From the NCBI GenBank assembly GCA_964388085.1, contig CAYLZW010000005.1, positions 5,186 to 69,185 on the forward strand: DNA of 64,000 nucleotides, written 5' to 3'. Shown here piece by piece: positions 5,992 to 15,397 of this stretch; within the stretch, counting starts at the first letter, position 1; every line of letters starts with the position of its first letter. This DNA comes from CAYLZW01 sp964388085 (GTDB lineage: Bacteria > Myxococcota > UBA727 > CAYLZW01). The notes under the pieces are model-generated. The model saw only the letters and a list, made by a program, of their open reading frames with translations. It was not told the DNA's origin and searched no databases. A program made the translations under genes and the position numbers.

Positions 5992-8094
5992 TCAGGAATC
6001 CGTCTCGCCGTCGCCAGCCCCCGCGCGCACGATGCCGAACAGCAAGAGCACCGCGATGACGATGAGCGCGGCGCCGCGCAGCTCTCGGCCGAGCAGCAGA
6101 TCGCCGATGCCGAACAGGCAGCCGAACACGACGCCGAAGCCGGCGACGAAGCGCAGCGCCATGGGGCCGACGGGATCGGGGGCGGACTCGCGGACGCCGC
6201 GCCAGCCGGGACCGGGCGGCCGCACCTTTTCGCAGAAGCGCCGCAGCACCTCGTCATCGTTCTTGGGGCCGAAGAGCGCGATGGGGATCCACGTCGCGAG
6301 GCTCGCGCCGGCGATGAGCAGGATCTTCGCCCACGCGGGGACCTCCAGCCAGAACAGCGGGTTGTCGCCGCCGAAGAACGTCGGCGTGCAGAACACCTCG
6401 AAGAACACCGCGAGCACCGTCGTCACCACGATGGCGCCCATCTCGGCGTGCGGCGTGATGCGCGACCAGTACCAGCGCAGCGCCGCGACGCTGCCGAGGC
6501 CGGCGCCGAGCGTGATGAGGAAGCGCCACACCGCGGCGATGCTCGTAATGTAGAGCGCGGTGACGCCGGCGAGCACGGCCATCAGCACGATGCAGCCGCG
6601 GCTCACCCAGACGTAATGGCGCTCGTCCTCGCCGGGCCGGAGGAAGCGCTTGTAGACGTCCTGCACGAGGTACGACGCGCCCCAGTTCGTGTGCGTGTCG
6701 ATGGTGCTCATGAACGCGGCCACGAGGCTCGCGACGACGAGGCCGAGCAGCCCGGCCGGCAGCGCCTTCCCCATCAAGAGCGGGTAGCCCATCTCGCGAT
6801 CGAGCAGCTCGACGTGCAGGCCGGGCGCGCGCAACAGCGGCGGCTCGGTCACGGGCGCGCCGCAGCGCACGACGACGTCGGTGACGCCTGAGCTCGAGAA
6901 GGCAGCGAAGGACGCGATCTGCCTCCCGCCCTCTTCGCGTAGCGGCACCGTCTGCTCGAGGACGCTCGCCTGACACCCCGCGCGCGGGAGACCGGTGAAG
7001 GTGAGCGTGCCGCCCGTGGCGACGTCCAGCGCGCCGGGCTCGATGACGACGCTGCCGGCGGCGATCGCGTCTGACGGCGCGGCGCTCAGGGCCTTTGGCG
7101 CCTCACCGGGCAAGCTCGGGTAGACGACGAGGGAGGCGAGCCCGACCAGCAGCCAGGGCCAGGGGCGAAGCGCGTTGTGCGCGACGGCGAACCAGAGGCT
7201 GGCGCCTTGCGCGTGGCCCTCGTCCTTGCTCGCGGCCAGGCGCTGCACGGTGTAGCCGTTGCCCTCGGCGTAGCTCCACCAGCCGGCGAACAGCAGCACG
7301 AGGAAGAGCACGGGCGGCAGCGTCGGGTGGTCGAGCGGCGGGATGAACGAGACGATGTCGTCGTAGCTCCGCCCCGCGTCGCCCGCGACCGTGGCGTGGA
7401 GCTGCCCGAGCAGGCCGGTGCCGCTGTCGGCGGGGGCGCCCTCCGGCGGCGGCGCGCCGATGCCCCCCAGCTGATCGACGACGAGGACGGCGAGAACGAC
7501 CGCGCCGATCATGCCGAGCGCGAACTGGAACAGGTCGGTGATGACGACGCCGCGGAAGCCGCCGAGGGTGGTGTAGGAGACGGTCACCAGCACACAGATG
7601 GTGATGACCAGCGCCGGCTCCACGTCGAAGAAGGCGAGGCTGATCTTCACCATGGCCGCGATGACCCACGCCATGGTCAGGCAGTTCACGAACACGCCGA
7701 AGTAGACCGCCTTGAAGCCGCGCAGCAGCGCCGCCGGTCGTCCGCCGTAGCGCAGCTCCGTGATCGCAGCGTCGGTGATGACGCCGCTTCGTCGCCACAT
7801 GCGCGCGAAGAAGAAGGTCGCGGTCAGGTGCGCGACCGCCCAGCTCCACCAGATCCAGTTCCCGCTGATGCCGTCGCTGGCGACGATGCCCGTCACCGCC
7901 AGCGGCGTGTCGGCCGCGAACGTCGTCGCGACCATGGAGGTGCCCGTGACCCACCAGGGGAGCTTCCGGTCGCCGACGAAGAAGCTCTCGATGCCGGTGC
8001 TCGCCTGCTTGATGAACAGCGAGCCGACCACGAGCGCGAACACGACGTAGATGCCGATGATGACGTAGTCGATCGCCACGAGCTCGGCGCGCAT
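5992..8094 (-). CDS. Sodium:solute symporter family (SSS) transporter with a soluble insertion
   Basis: A ~700-residue inner-membrane protein with 13-15 hydrophobic segments and SSS (SLC5-like) signatures: the FFVGDRKLPWW loop, an ATTFAADTPLAVTGI helix and YTTLGGFRGVVITDLFQF. It should import an organic solute with Na+; the substrate is not readable. About residues 325-435 form a non-hydrophobic, Gly/Thr/Val-rich insertion between membrane segments, not usual for this family and apparently a small beta domain. Its ATG (8092-8094) shares one base with the stop of the class V aminotransferase gene (TGATG), so translation is coupled. The C-terminus has two more membrane segments and an acidic tail. 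Confidence 0.88.
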   Translation of the reverse strand: MRAELVAIDYVIIGIYVVFALVVGSLFIKQASTGIESFFVGDRKLPWWVTGTSMVATTFAADTPLAVTGIVASDGISGNWIWWSWAVAHLTATFFFARMWRRSGVITDAAITELRYGGRPAALLRGFKAVYFGVFVNCLTMAWVIAAMVKISLAFFDVEPALVITICVLVTVSYTTLGGFRGVVITDLFQFALGMIGAVVLAVLVVDQLGGIGAPPPEGAPADSGTGLLGQLHATVAGDAGRSYDDIVSFIPPLDHPTLPPVLFLVLLFAGWWSYAEGNGYTVQRLAASKDEGHAQGASLWFAVAHNALRPWPWLLVGLASLVVYPSLPGEAPKALSAAPSDAIAAGSVVIEPGALDVATGGTLTFTGLPRAGCQASVLEQTVPLREEGGRQIASFAAFSSSGVTDVVVRCGAPVTEPPLLRAPGLHVELLDREMGYPLLMGKALPAGLLGLVVASLVAAFMSTIDTHTNWGASYLVQDVYKRFLRPGEDERHYVWVSRGCIVLMAVLAGVTALYITSIAAVWRFLITLGAGLGSVAALRWYWSRITPHAEMGAIVVTTVLAVFFEVFCTPTFFGGDNPLFWLEVPAWAKILLIAGASLATWIPIALFGPKNDDEVLRRFCEKVRPPGPGWRGVRESAPDPVGPMALRFVAGFGVVFGCLFGIGDLLLGRELRGAALIVIAVLLLFGIVRAGAGDGETDS

Positions 8095-9659
8095 CAGAGC
8101 GAGCCCTCGAGGCCCTTCGGCACGAGCGTGAGCGGACGGTTGTCCATGGAGGCGTTGTCGTCCTTGTGCCGCCAGGTCGCCGTCGCTGGGTCCATGACGT
8201 AGTCGGCGGCCCACTCCTCCCAGCGCTCGGCGAGCTCGCTGACGGCGTCGAGCAGCACGCGCAGGTCCTCTTCGGTCGTCGCCGGTGAGAAGCTGATGCG
8301 CAGCCAGCCGGGCTTGGACGCCTCGTCACCCTGCTCGAGCGCGCAGCGGATCTCGAAGCTGCGCGCGGCGCCGATGCCGAGCAGATCGTGCCCGTAGGTG
8401 CCCGCGCACATGCAGCCGCCGCGCGTCTGGATGCCCCAGCGATCCGAGAGCATGCGCGCCGCCAGGTTGTGATGCAGGCGGCCCTCGTCGAACACGACGC
8501 TGAGGATGGCGATGCGCCGCGAGTCGAGGTCACCGAGCATGGTGATGCGCGGGTGCTCGCGGAAGCGCTCCACCGCGCGGCGCAAGAGGCTCTCCTCCAC
8601 CCGCGCGATGCGCTCGGTGCCGACGATCTCCTTGAGCTGAAACGCGAGGCCCGCGCGGATGACGCCGACGACGTCGGGCGTGCCGCCCTCTTCGCGGTGC
8701 GAGAGCTCGTCGGTGTACTTCCAGTCCCAGGGCGAGGTGTACACGACGGTGCCGCCGCCGGGCTCGGCGGGGACGCGGCTTCGAAATAGGCGCTTGTTGG
8801 CGACGAGCAGGCCGGGCGCCTGCGGGCCGCCGAGGTACTTGTGCACGCTGATGAAGACGGCGTCCTTGCGCTTGTTCGGGTCGTCCCCCGGGTGCATGTC
8901 GACGTCGATGTAGGGCGCCGCGGCCGCGTAGTCGAAGCAGGCGAAGCCGCCGTGCCTGTGCATGACCTCGGCGAGCGCGTCACAGTCGTTGATGGTGCCC
9001 GTGACGTTCGACGCCGCGCAGAAGGAGCCGATCTTGAGCGGACGCTTCTTGCACTTCGGATCCGAGAGCACGCGATCGAGCTCCTCGGGGGAGACGCGGC
9101 CGTGCTCGTCGAAGCCGATGAGCAGCACGTCGGCGATGCTCTCGCGCCAGGGCAGATCGTTCGAGTGGTGCTCCATGCGCGAGATGACGACGAGGGGACG
9201 CTCGTCATCCTTGATCTGCGCCTTCACCTTGACGATGCGCTCGATGGGCTCGGGCACGAGGAGGCCGATGGCGCGCACGAGCTTGTTGATGGCGCCGGTG
9301 GCTCCCGAGCCCGTGAAGATGACGACGTCGTCCTTGCCGGCGTTGACCTCGCGCGCGGCCGCCTCGTGCGCCTTCCGGTACAGCTCGGTCATGTAGCCGC
9401 CGGTGGCGCTGGCGTCGGTGTGCGTGTTCGCCATCCAGGGCAAGACGCGCTCGCGCACGAGGTCCTCGATGGGGCCGAAGGGCAGGCCGCTGGCGGTGTA
9501 GTCGAAGTAGCGCTTCGGCAGCACGCCCCAAGGCGTGCGGATGACGGCGTCCCGGCCGATGACGTTCTTCTGCAGCCAATTGAGCACGGGATCGCGCCAC
9601 AGCTCGTCGCTGCTGGTGTCGGGAGCGCCGTTCGAGGTCTTGTGCGCGTCGCTGCTCAT
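8094..9659 (-). CDS. Class V aminotransferase / cysteine desulfurase-like PLP enzyme
   Basis: A 521-residue fold-type I PLP enzyme. EHH at residues 163-165 supplies the ring-stacking His, CFDYAA the cofactor Asp (Asp243), and SVHKYLGG the Schiff-base Lys274. The loop RGGCMCAGTYG carries cysteines where cysteine desulfurases have their catalytic Cys, so a desulfurase- or lyase-type reaction is possible. It is longer than IscS/SufS (~400). The start is uncertain: ATG 9657-9659 behind GGGTGG, or GTG 9669-9671 four codons upstream. Its stop overlaps the ATG of the SSS symporter by one base, so transporter and enzyme probably serve the same compound (inference). Confidence 0.85.
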   Translation of the reverse strand: MSSDAHKTSNGAPDTSSDELWRDPVLNWLQKNVIGRDAVIRTPWGVLPKRYFDYTASGLPFGPIEDLVRERVLPWMANTHTDASATGGYMTELYRKAHEAAAREVNAGKDDVVIFTGSGATGAINKLVRAIGLLVPEPIERIVKVKAQIKDDERPLVVISRMEHHSNDLPWRESIADVLLIGFDEHGRVSPEELDRVLSDPKCKKRPLKIGSFCAASNVTGTINDCDALAEVMHRHGGFACFDYAAAAPYIDVDMHPGDDPNKRKDAVFISVHKYLGGPQAPGLLVANKRLFRSRVPAEPGGGTVVYTSPWDWKYTDELSHREEGGTPDVVGVIRAGLAFQLKEIVGTERIARVEESLLRRAVERFREHPRITMLGDLDSRRIAILSVVFDEGRLHHNLAARMLSDRWGIQTRGGCMCAGTYGHDLLGIGAARSFEIRCALEQGDEASKPGWLRISFSPATTEEDLRVLLDAVSELAERWEEWAADYVMDPATATWRHKDDNASMDNRPLTLVPKGLEGSL

Positions 9660-9740
9660 GGTCGTGCCCACCCGTGCGAGCGCCGTGTCTAGCGCGTTCC
9701 GCGCGACGCTGCAGGAGCGGATGGCACTCGAGGGGCCAGC

Positions 9741-10610
9741 TCAGCCGGCGTCCCCGTCGGCGGTCCCCGCGTCGCCCATGCCGTCGTCGACGGTGGCCGG
9801 GTCGAGCGGCGTGTAGGGCGGGGGATCGAGCTCACCCGTGCGCGTGCCGCTGAAGCCTGTCGTGATCTCGAGCGTGGCGCCGACGAGCGCCGGCCCGAGC
9901 GCGCAGACGCCGAGGTAGCCGAGCTTGATCTTGCCGTCGCCGATGCCGCTGACGGGGGCGCCGGGCGGCCAGGTCAGCCTCGTGCACGGCGGCGCCTCGG
10001 GGCCCGCGTCGCCGGCGGGCGGATCCTGGTCGCCGCCGTCGACGCTGCCGGCGTCCGCGACCGCGCAGGGCTCCTCGCTCTCGCCCTCGTGCGTGAAGCG
10101 CCCGCTGGCCGTCGACAACGCGAGCAGGCCGCAGTCGCCCGAGCCCTCGTTCGCGCCCCCGAGGATGAGCCCGAAGTTGTCCTTCTCGTCGACGAGGCCG
10201 CTGACCACCTGCGCGGATTGGCCCGCGGGCAGGTCCCGCACGGTGTTGTCGATGACGTTGATGACGTGCGTGTTGGGGTTCTCGGCGGCGATCTGCGGCT
10301 GGTCGATGGAGACCTCGCTCCACAAGGTCTCCGACGGGCACTGCACGTCCTCACGCGCGCAGAGCTCGGCGAGGTTCAGCTCCACCGGCCCGCCGTTCAC
10401 CTCGAACGACACCGTCTCTCCTTCGCGCGCGCTCGCCTCGTGATCGACGCCGCCGACGTTGAGCTTCAGGGTGAGCACATCGTCGAAGGCCAGGGAATAG
10501 TTCCCACGCACGTCGGAGGCGGGCGTCTCGTCGACGCAGGCGAGGGCGCCGAGCCCCAGGACGACGAGCGGGAGCGGGAGCAACGACGGGGTGGGGCGGC
10601 AGTTACGCAT
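9741..10610 (-). CDS. Secreted lipoprotein with Asp-Ala-Gly tail, function unknown
   Basis: About 289 residues. An N-terminal hydrophobic stretch ends in a lipobox (LGALAC), so it is exported and lipidated. The body is beta-rich without a domain I recognise (FDDVLTLKLNVGG, NTHVINVIDNTV). A linker with repeated D-A-G triplets follows, then a second segment and a C-terminal MGDAGTADGDAG. Such tails recur in the lipoprotein at 58.7 kb. Cysteine pairs (around CAREDVQC and later) suggest disulphides. ATG 10608-10610 has GAGG at 9-base spacing. Divergent from the transglutaminase-like gene, about 200 bases apart. Confidence 0.75.
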   Translation of the reverse strand: MRNCRPTPSLLPLPLVVLGLGALACVDETPASDVRGNYSLAFDDVLTLKLNVGGVDHEASAREGETVSFEVNGGPVELNLAELCAREDVQCPSETLWSEVSIDQPQIAAENPNTHVINVIDNTVRDLPAGQSAQVVSGLVDEKDNFGLILGGANEGSGDCGLLALSTASGRFTHEGESEEPCAVADAGSVDGGDQDPPAGDAGPEAPPCTRLTWPPGAPVSGIGDGKIKLGYLGVCALGPALVGATLEITTGFSGTRTGELDPPPYTPLDPATVDDGMGDAGTADGDAG

Positions 10611-10808
10611 GAAGGACCTCAGCACGAGCGTACCCTACGGCGGACCGCCGCCGCCGCGAGCGCCCGTTGTCGTCGTGGAGTCGGCCTGGATCCGATCGCA
10701 GCGCACTTTGTCGCACCTTTCCGTACGGCCGGCCGAAAACCCAGGGAGTCCCACTGGTTGCGCTAGAAGCGGCGGCGCTATCGCCCCTCTCTCGCGCCTG
10801 GAGTCTTG

Positions 10809-13800
10809 ATGCCCTCGATCGACCCGAAGCTGTCCTCCGCGCTGACGCGCGCGCTCTCGAACCGCGTCTTGAGCGAGGCGGAGGCAAACAAGATCAGCAA
10901 AGCCGTCGAGGAGGGAGGTGTCACCCCGGCCGAGGTGCAGTCGGTGGTCTCGACGCTCTCGCAGGCGCTCGCCAGCGACGGGCTCGACCTCGGCACGGCG
11001 ACGCGCACGCGGAACCTAGAGAAGCTGCTCGCGCGCCTCGACGAGCAGCAGCCGACGGGGCTCGGGAGGCCGGCCGGCGGCATGAGCTTCGTGGACGCCC
11101 TCGTGCTGCGCGCGGGAGGCGGCGATCTCCCCGCCCCGGGCGGCGCTGGTCTCGAGGAGCGCCCGCTGCCGAAGCCGGGCTTTGGCGGGCAAGCGATCGA
11201 GGTCGAGGCCGACGGGCGCATCCTCCTGGACGGCGCCGAGGTGAAGCTCGATCCGAGCGCACCGAGCCAGGCCCAGGTGGACGCGGTCATGGGCCTCGTC
11301 GTCCCCGGCAACCTCACCACGCTCAGCGACGATGAGAAGCGCGCGCTCGCCGATCGGCTGCTCGTCGCCCTGGACTCCGGCTGGCCCGTCGACGCGAGCG
11401 GGGCGACCATGTTCAAGCGCGTCGGGGTGACCGTTGGCGCCGTCGCCGCGCTGCGCGCGCTCGCGCCCGCGTTGCACAACGCGCAGGTGGACAAGCTGCT
11501 GGCCGCGCTCGAGCGCGCGCCGAACGCCATGGCGCGTACGCTCGGGCTCGCGGTGCTCGACAAGGCCATTCTCGACGACCAGCAGCGCGCGAAGCGGGAC
11601 GCGCTGGCGGTCCCCGAGCACAAAGAGGCCCTGCTGCGCGCGTGGGATGAGATGGCCGCGGGCGAGGCGCGCATCAAGTACAGCGCCGCTGAGGGCGCGA
11701 TCCAACAGGTCGCGCTCCTCGGGCTCTGCTTCGCCAAGGCGCCGGAGTCCGTCGAGGGGCTGTATGCGGGGCTCGCCGTCTTCCGCGATCTGAACCCGGG
11801 GGCGCGCCCCTTCGACGCCGAGGAGAGCGGACATCTCGCGCGTCTTCTCGAGGGCTACACGCAAGAGCACGACGCGCTCGAGTACGTGTTCGGCACCTTC
11901 GAGCAGGTGATGCCGAAGGAGCTCGCGAAGCTCACCAACGCGCGCGTGGCGGCGACGATCCTGCCCGCGCTCGAGGGGGCCACGCCGCGCCTTGGCGACG
12001 TGCCGCTCACGCGCGCGCAGGCTGACTACGTGAAGACGCTCGTGCCCGGCCTCAAGGACGAGGCCGCGCTCAAGAGCCTCGCGTCCGCGCTCAAGGAGGC
12101 GGCGCAGCTCACGTCGACGACGCCGCGTGGCTGGGGCGATCTTACAGCGCCGCGCGCGCCCCTTCCGCCGGCCGCCTTCGAGCTGTTTCAGCGCCTGGCG
12201 CTGCCTCACCTCGAGGGCAAGGACGGCACCGACGACGGCATGATGGTGGTGAACGACCTCGTGCGCGAGGTGCGCGCCTCCGTCGACGAGATTCGCGAGA
12301 CGCTGACGCCGCGCCTCAAGTCGCTCACGCGCTCGCCGCCGGTGTGGAACGGCGTCGAGGTCTCGATCCCGACGGCGAAGCTCCTCGACCAGCTCGCGGC
12401 CGAGCGCCTTCGCTCGCCCATGTCGGTGACCAACCTCGACAAGGGGCTCTCCGTGATCGCCGCGCAGCACGGCGGCAAGGTGACCGGCGCCGCCGCCGAC
12501 ATCTTCGCGAAGATGATCGCCGACTACATGTCGAATTGGCCCGAGCTGACGACGTTCGACTTCAACAAGCTCGGGCGCATCGCGAAGTTCGCGGCCGAGG
12601 GCAAGGCCGTCCCGCTGTGCACGCTCAACGGCAAGACCGTCGGGCTCGCGGAGTTCTACGGTGCGGTGGCGACGGCGGTGACGGACTCCATCGATCGGAG
12701 CCTCATCCGCCACGAGTGGATGGCGCACCGCTGGGGCAGCCGCGCGCAGGAGAGCGTGGAGCTGCTCGACGTCGTGGCCGAGAAGACGGCGCGCGACGAG
12801 GGACCGGTGGTGGCGCTCCGGCGGCAGTTCCCAGGCAAGCAGATCGAGGTGCTCGGCACCGGGCTCGACGGTGCGCACCAGCAGTTCCTCTACGTCGTCA
12901 AGGACGGCGCGCACGAGCTCGGCGTGTTCAACGAGGGCTCCGACGGCAAGCTCGCGGCCTATCGTGATCGCAAGGAGCCCGTGCTCTTCACCGCCTCCGT
13001 GCGCGACGACGGTTCCTTCGACGTCCGCGTGCCGGAGCAAAACCGCGTGCGCAAGTATCCGCTGCAGACGCCCTACGGCATCGGCGACAGCATCGACGTC
13101 AACTACCTCGACTCCACGGCGACCGAGGTCCGTACCGAGGGGCAGAAGTTCGACACGCGCTACAAGGTGGTCGAGGGCACGATCCTCGGCTTCGACGGCG
13201 CGGGCAACTACGACGTCGAGGTGAAGCGGCCGGACGGGACGACCGCGCGCGAGACCATCAGCCTGACGAAGATCATGCAGGCGAACCACCCGCACTACTT
13301 CTCGGAGACGGGCAGCTACCTGCGCGACGTGAAGATCGATCTCAAGAACGACGCCTCGCTCAAGGGTTTCCTCGACGGCGCGGACGGCATCATCCAGAAG
13401 TATCTGCCGACGGACGGCAGCCTCGCCGGGATCGCGGCGCAAGAGCTCGCCAACCGGCAGCGCAAGTGTGTCGCCGAGCTGATGGACTACTGCGACGAGC
13501 ACATGATCTATCCGCGCGACAAGGGCTCGAGCGACGCGGCGTCGGAGCGCTATTGGGAGCTCGACAATGGCTTCCGCTTCCCCCTCGGTGAGCTCGTGAA
13601 GGTGAAGCGCGGCGTGTGCCGTCACCAATGCATCGCCTTCCATCTGCTCTTGCAGCGGGCGGGCATCGACTCGCGCCTCGCCTCGGGCGCGGCGAACACG
13701 AGCTCGGGCAACTACCGCGGCCTGCACCTCTGGGTGGAGCTGTCGCTCGCCGACAACTCGCGCTGGCTCAGCGACCAGACCTGGAAGGACCCGTTCGTGC

Positions 13801-13889
13801 CGCTGTGGGCGGGCGCGTACGACGTCGATAAGCGCCGCGTCGAGATCTACAACCGCTCCGCGGACTTCGACATCAACCTGCCGACGTGA
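10809..13889 (+). CDS. Large transglutaminase-like protein, cytosolic, role unknown
   Basis: A 1026-residue protein with no signal peptide or membrane segment. The C-terminal ~100 residues form a transglutaminase/protease-like core with a readable triad: Cys937 in RGVCRHQ, His973 in LHLWVE and Asp989 in LSDQTW. The N-terminal ~75 residues (NRVLSEAEANKISKAVEEGG-type) and the middle ~500 look all-helical and Ala/Leu-rich. Residues about 680-830 are beta-rich, with an SH3/KOW-like stretch (TILGFDGAGNYDVEVKRPDG). I do not recognise the N-terminal 600 residues. The start is ATG 10809 with GGAG 5 bases upstream. It could crosslink or cleave cytosolic proteins; there is no operon partner to say which. 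Confidence 0.75.
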   Translation: MPSIDPKLSSALTRALSNRVLSEAEANKISKAVEEGGVTPAEVQSVVSTLSQALASDGLDLGTATRTRNLEKLLARLDEQQPTGLGRPAGGMSFVDALVLRAGGGDLPAPGGAGLEERPLPKPGFGGQAIEVEADGRILLDGAEVKLDPSAPSQAQVDAVMGLVVPGNLTTLSDDEKRALADRLLVALDSGWPVDASGATMFKRVGVTVGAVAALRALAPALHNAQVDKLLAALERAPNAMARTLGLAVLDKAILDDQQRAKRDALAVPEHKEALLRAWDEMAAGEARIKYSAAEGAIQQVALLGLCFAKAPESVEGLYAGLAVFRDLNPGARPFDAEESGHLARLLEGYTQEHDALEYVFGTFEQVMPKELAKLTNARVAATILPALEGATPRLGDVPLTRAQADYVKTLVPGLKDEAALKSLASALKEAAQLTSTTPRGWGDLTAPRAPLPPAAFELFQRLALPHLEGKDGTDDGMMVVNDLVREVRASVDEIRETLTPRLKSLTRSPPVWNGVEVSIPTAKLLDQLAAERLRSPMSVTNLDKGLSVIAAQHGGKVTGAAADIFAKMIADYMSNWPELTTFDFNKLGRIAKFAAEGKAVPLCTLNGKTVGLAEFYGAVATAVTDSIDRSLIRHEWMAHRWGSRAQESVELLDVVAEKTARDEGPVVALRRQFPGKQIEVLGTGLDGAHQQFLYVVKDGAHELGVFNEGSDGKLAAYRDRKEPVLFTASVRDDGSFDVRVPEQNRVRKYPLQTPYGIGDSIDVNYLDSTATEVRTEGQKFDTRYKVVEGTILGFDGAGNYDVEVKRPDGTTARETISLTKIMQANHPHYFSETGSYLRDVKIDLKNDASLKGFLDGADGIIQKYLPTDGSLAGIAAQELANRQRKCVAELMDYCDEHMIYPRDKGSSDAASERYWELDNGFRFPLGELVKVKRGVCRHQCIAFHLLLQRAGIDSRLASGAANTSSGNYRGLHLWVELSLADNSRWLSDQTWKDPFVPLWAGAYDVDKRRVEIYNRSADFDINLPT

Positions 13890-13905
13890 GCGCGGGCGGC
13901 GATCG

Positions 13906-15234
13906 TCAGCTCAGCCATTCACAGACGCGATCGATGGCGGTCAGCAGGTTGCTGCAGTCGTGCTCGAGGAAGTCGAGCCCGAGCTTCTCGGTGGGCGGCA
14001 GCGCCTGTGCGTGCATCAAGGTGCGCGCGCCGTCGAAGTCCACCAGCGCCATGCGGGCGGTCAGCTCCTCGCCGGGGCGACCAAAAGCGGAGCCGGGCAG
14101 GATGGCGACGCCGGTGTCCCCGAGGAGCGCCTCACACATCTCGAGGGACGTCTTGATGCCGCGCCGCTCGAGCTTTGCCCGGCAGGGCGAGAAGTCGGGG
14201 AACACGTAGAAGGCGCCCTTCGGTGTCTCCACGTCGATGCCGGCGGCGCGCATGCGCTTGCAGGACTCTCGCGCGAGCGCGCTCAAGATGCGGCGGGAGT
14301 CGCGCAGATAGCGCTCGATCTCGAGGCCACCTTCGAAGGCGCGCACGGCCGCGTACTGGATGGGGGCTGACGTCGACGTGAACGTCTCGCTCGCCACCGC
14401 GGCCATGGCGTCGAGCAGCCAGCGCAGGTTGCGCGGGAAGAGGAAGGTGCCGAGCCGCCAGCCGCCCGCGCCGCACCACTTCGACAGCCCGCTCGAGACG
14501 ATGGTCCCCTCGGGATAGAAGCGCGCGAGCGAGACGTGCTGTCCCTTGAAGTGCAGCTCGCCATAGATCTCGTCGGAGAGCAGCACCACCTTGTGCTTGC
14601 GCGCGGCGGCGGCGAGCTCCTTCAGCTCGTCGATCTTGTACGTGCCGCCGGTGGGGTTCGAGGGGTAGTTCAAGATGACGATGCGGGGACGGCCGGGGTC
14701 GGTCTCGCACAGCCGCTCGAGGCCCTCGGCCTTCAGCATCCAGCCGTCTTCGCGCCGCGTCGGCAGCCAGCGGACCTTGCGTCCGATGATGTCGGCCTGC
14801 GGCGCGTAGCTGACCCACGACGGCGTCGGGATGACGAGGTCGCCGTAGTAGACGAGCTGCAGGATGAACATCAGCTCTTTGCTGCCGGGCCCGATGAGCA
14901 CGTCGTCGGCGCTGCCCGGCAACGAGTCCGTGCGGCGGTGGTACTCGGCGACGGCGCGGCGCAGATCCCAGAGGCCCTTCACCGGCAGGTAGTCCTTCTC
15001 GTGCGCGGCGTCGCGCAGCCGCTGCACGACGGGCGCGGGCACCGGGAACGGCGACTGCCCGAGGCCGAGCTTGAAGACCTGTTTGCCCTCGGCGCGCAGA
15101 GCGTTCGACTGCTCGTTGATGGCCACGGTGGCCGACGGCGTCATGCCGCGCACGTTCAGGTTCAGGTGCACGTCGAGCGTCTGCTGGCGACGAGGAGCGG
15201 CGGTCGGGGCGGCGTGCGGTTCGTTCGGCGCCAT
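13906..15234 (-). CDS. Class I/II pyridoxal-phosphate aminotransferase
   Basis: A 442-residue fold-type I aminotransferase. The cofactor motifs are NYPSNPTGG (Asn), SDEIYGELHF (Asp/Tyr), SSGLSKWCGAGGWRLG (Schiff-base Lys) and a C-terminal ARMALVDFDG (substrate-carboxylate Arg). It resembles aspartate/aromatic aminotransferases; substrate not determined. The start is ATG 15232-15234 behind AGGAAGG, ahead of which the in-frame extension is unlike protein. Divergent from the peroxiredoxin gene across a 163-bp promoter region, and convergent with the transglutaminase-like gene with a 16-base gap. Confidence 0.88.
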   Translation of the reverse strand: MAPNEPHAAPTAAPRRQQTLDVHLNLNVRGMTPSATVAINEQSNALRAEGKQVFKLGLGQSPFPVPAPVVQRLRDAAHEKDYLPVKGLWDLRRAVAEYHRRTDSLPGSADDVLIGPGSKELMFILQLVYYGDLVIPTPSWVSYAPQADIIGRKVRWLPTRREDGWMLKAEGLERLCETDPGRPRIVILNYPSNPTGGTYKIDELKELAAAARKHKVVLLSDEIYGELHFKGQHVSLARFYPEGTIVSSGLSKWCGAGGWRLGTFLFPRNLRWLLDAMAAVASETFTSTSAPIQYAAVRAFEGGLEIERYLRDSRRILSALARESCKRMRAAGIDVETPKGAFYVFPDFSPCRAKLERRGIKTSLEMCEALLGDTGVAILPGSAFGRPGEELTARMALVDFDGARTLMHAQALPPTEKLGLDFLEHDCSNLLTAIDRVCEWLS

Positions 15235-15397
15235 GGGGCCTTCCTGCCGGCGAGGGCGGCGTCGCGTGAGAAGCGGCGAGGGTAGCGTCATCGGGCCGGC
15301 CGGCGAGCACTTGCCTTCCGTCGTGGCGTGGGTAGCTTGCCCCTGCACGAAGCACCACCCGCTCCTCGATCCCCATCGTGAGCCCACAGGAGAGACC

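Noticed and set aside
11016..13727. 903-codon open frame on the minus strand opposite the transglutaminase-like gene
   Set aside because: Composition is the codon mirror of the real gene (Arg, His, Leu, Glu), with no motif. The plus-strand frame holds the catalytic triad.
15311..15338. TTGCCT-16-TAGCTT upstream of the peroxiredoxin gene
   Set aside because: Both elements match poorly; in DNA this GC-rich such matches are expected by chance, and position alone is not evidence.
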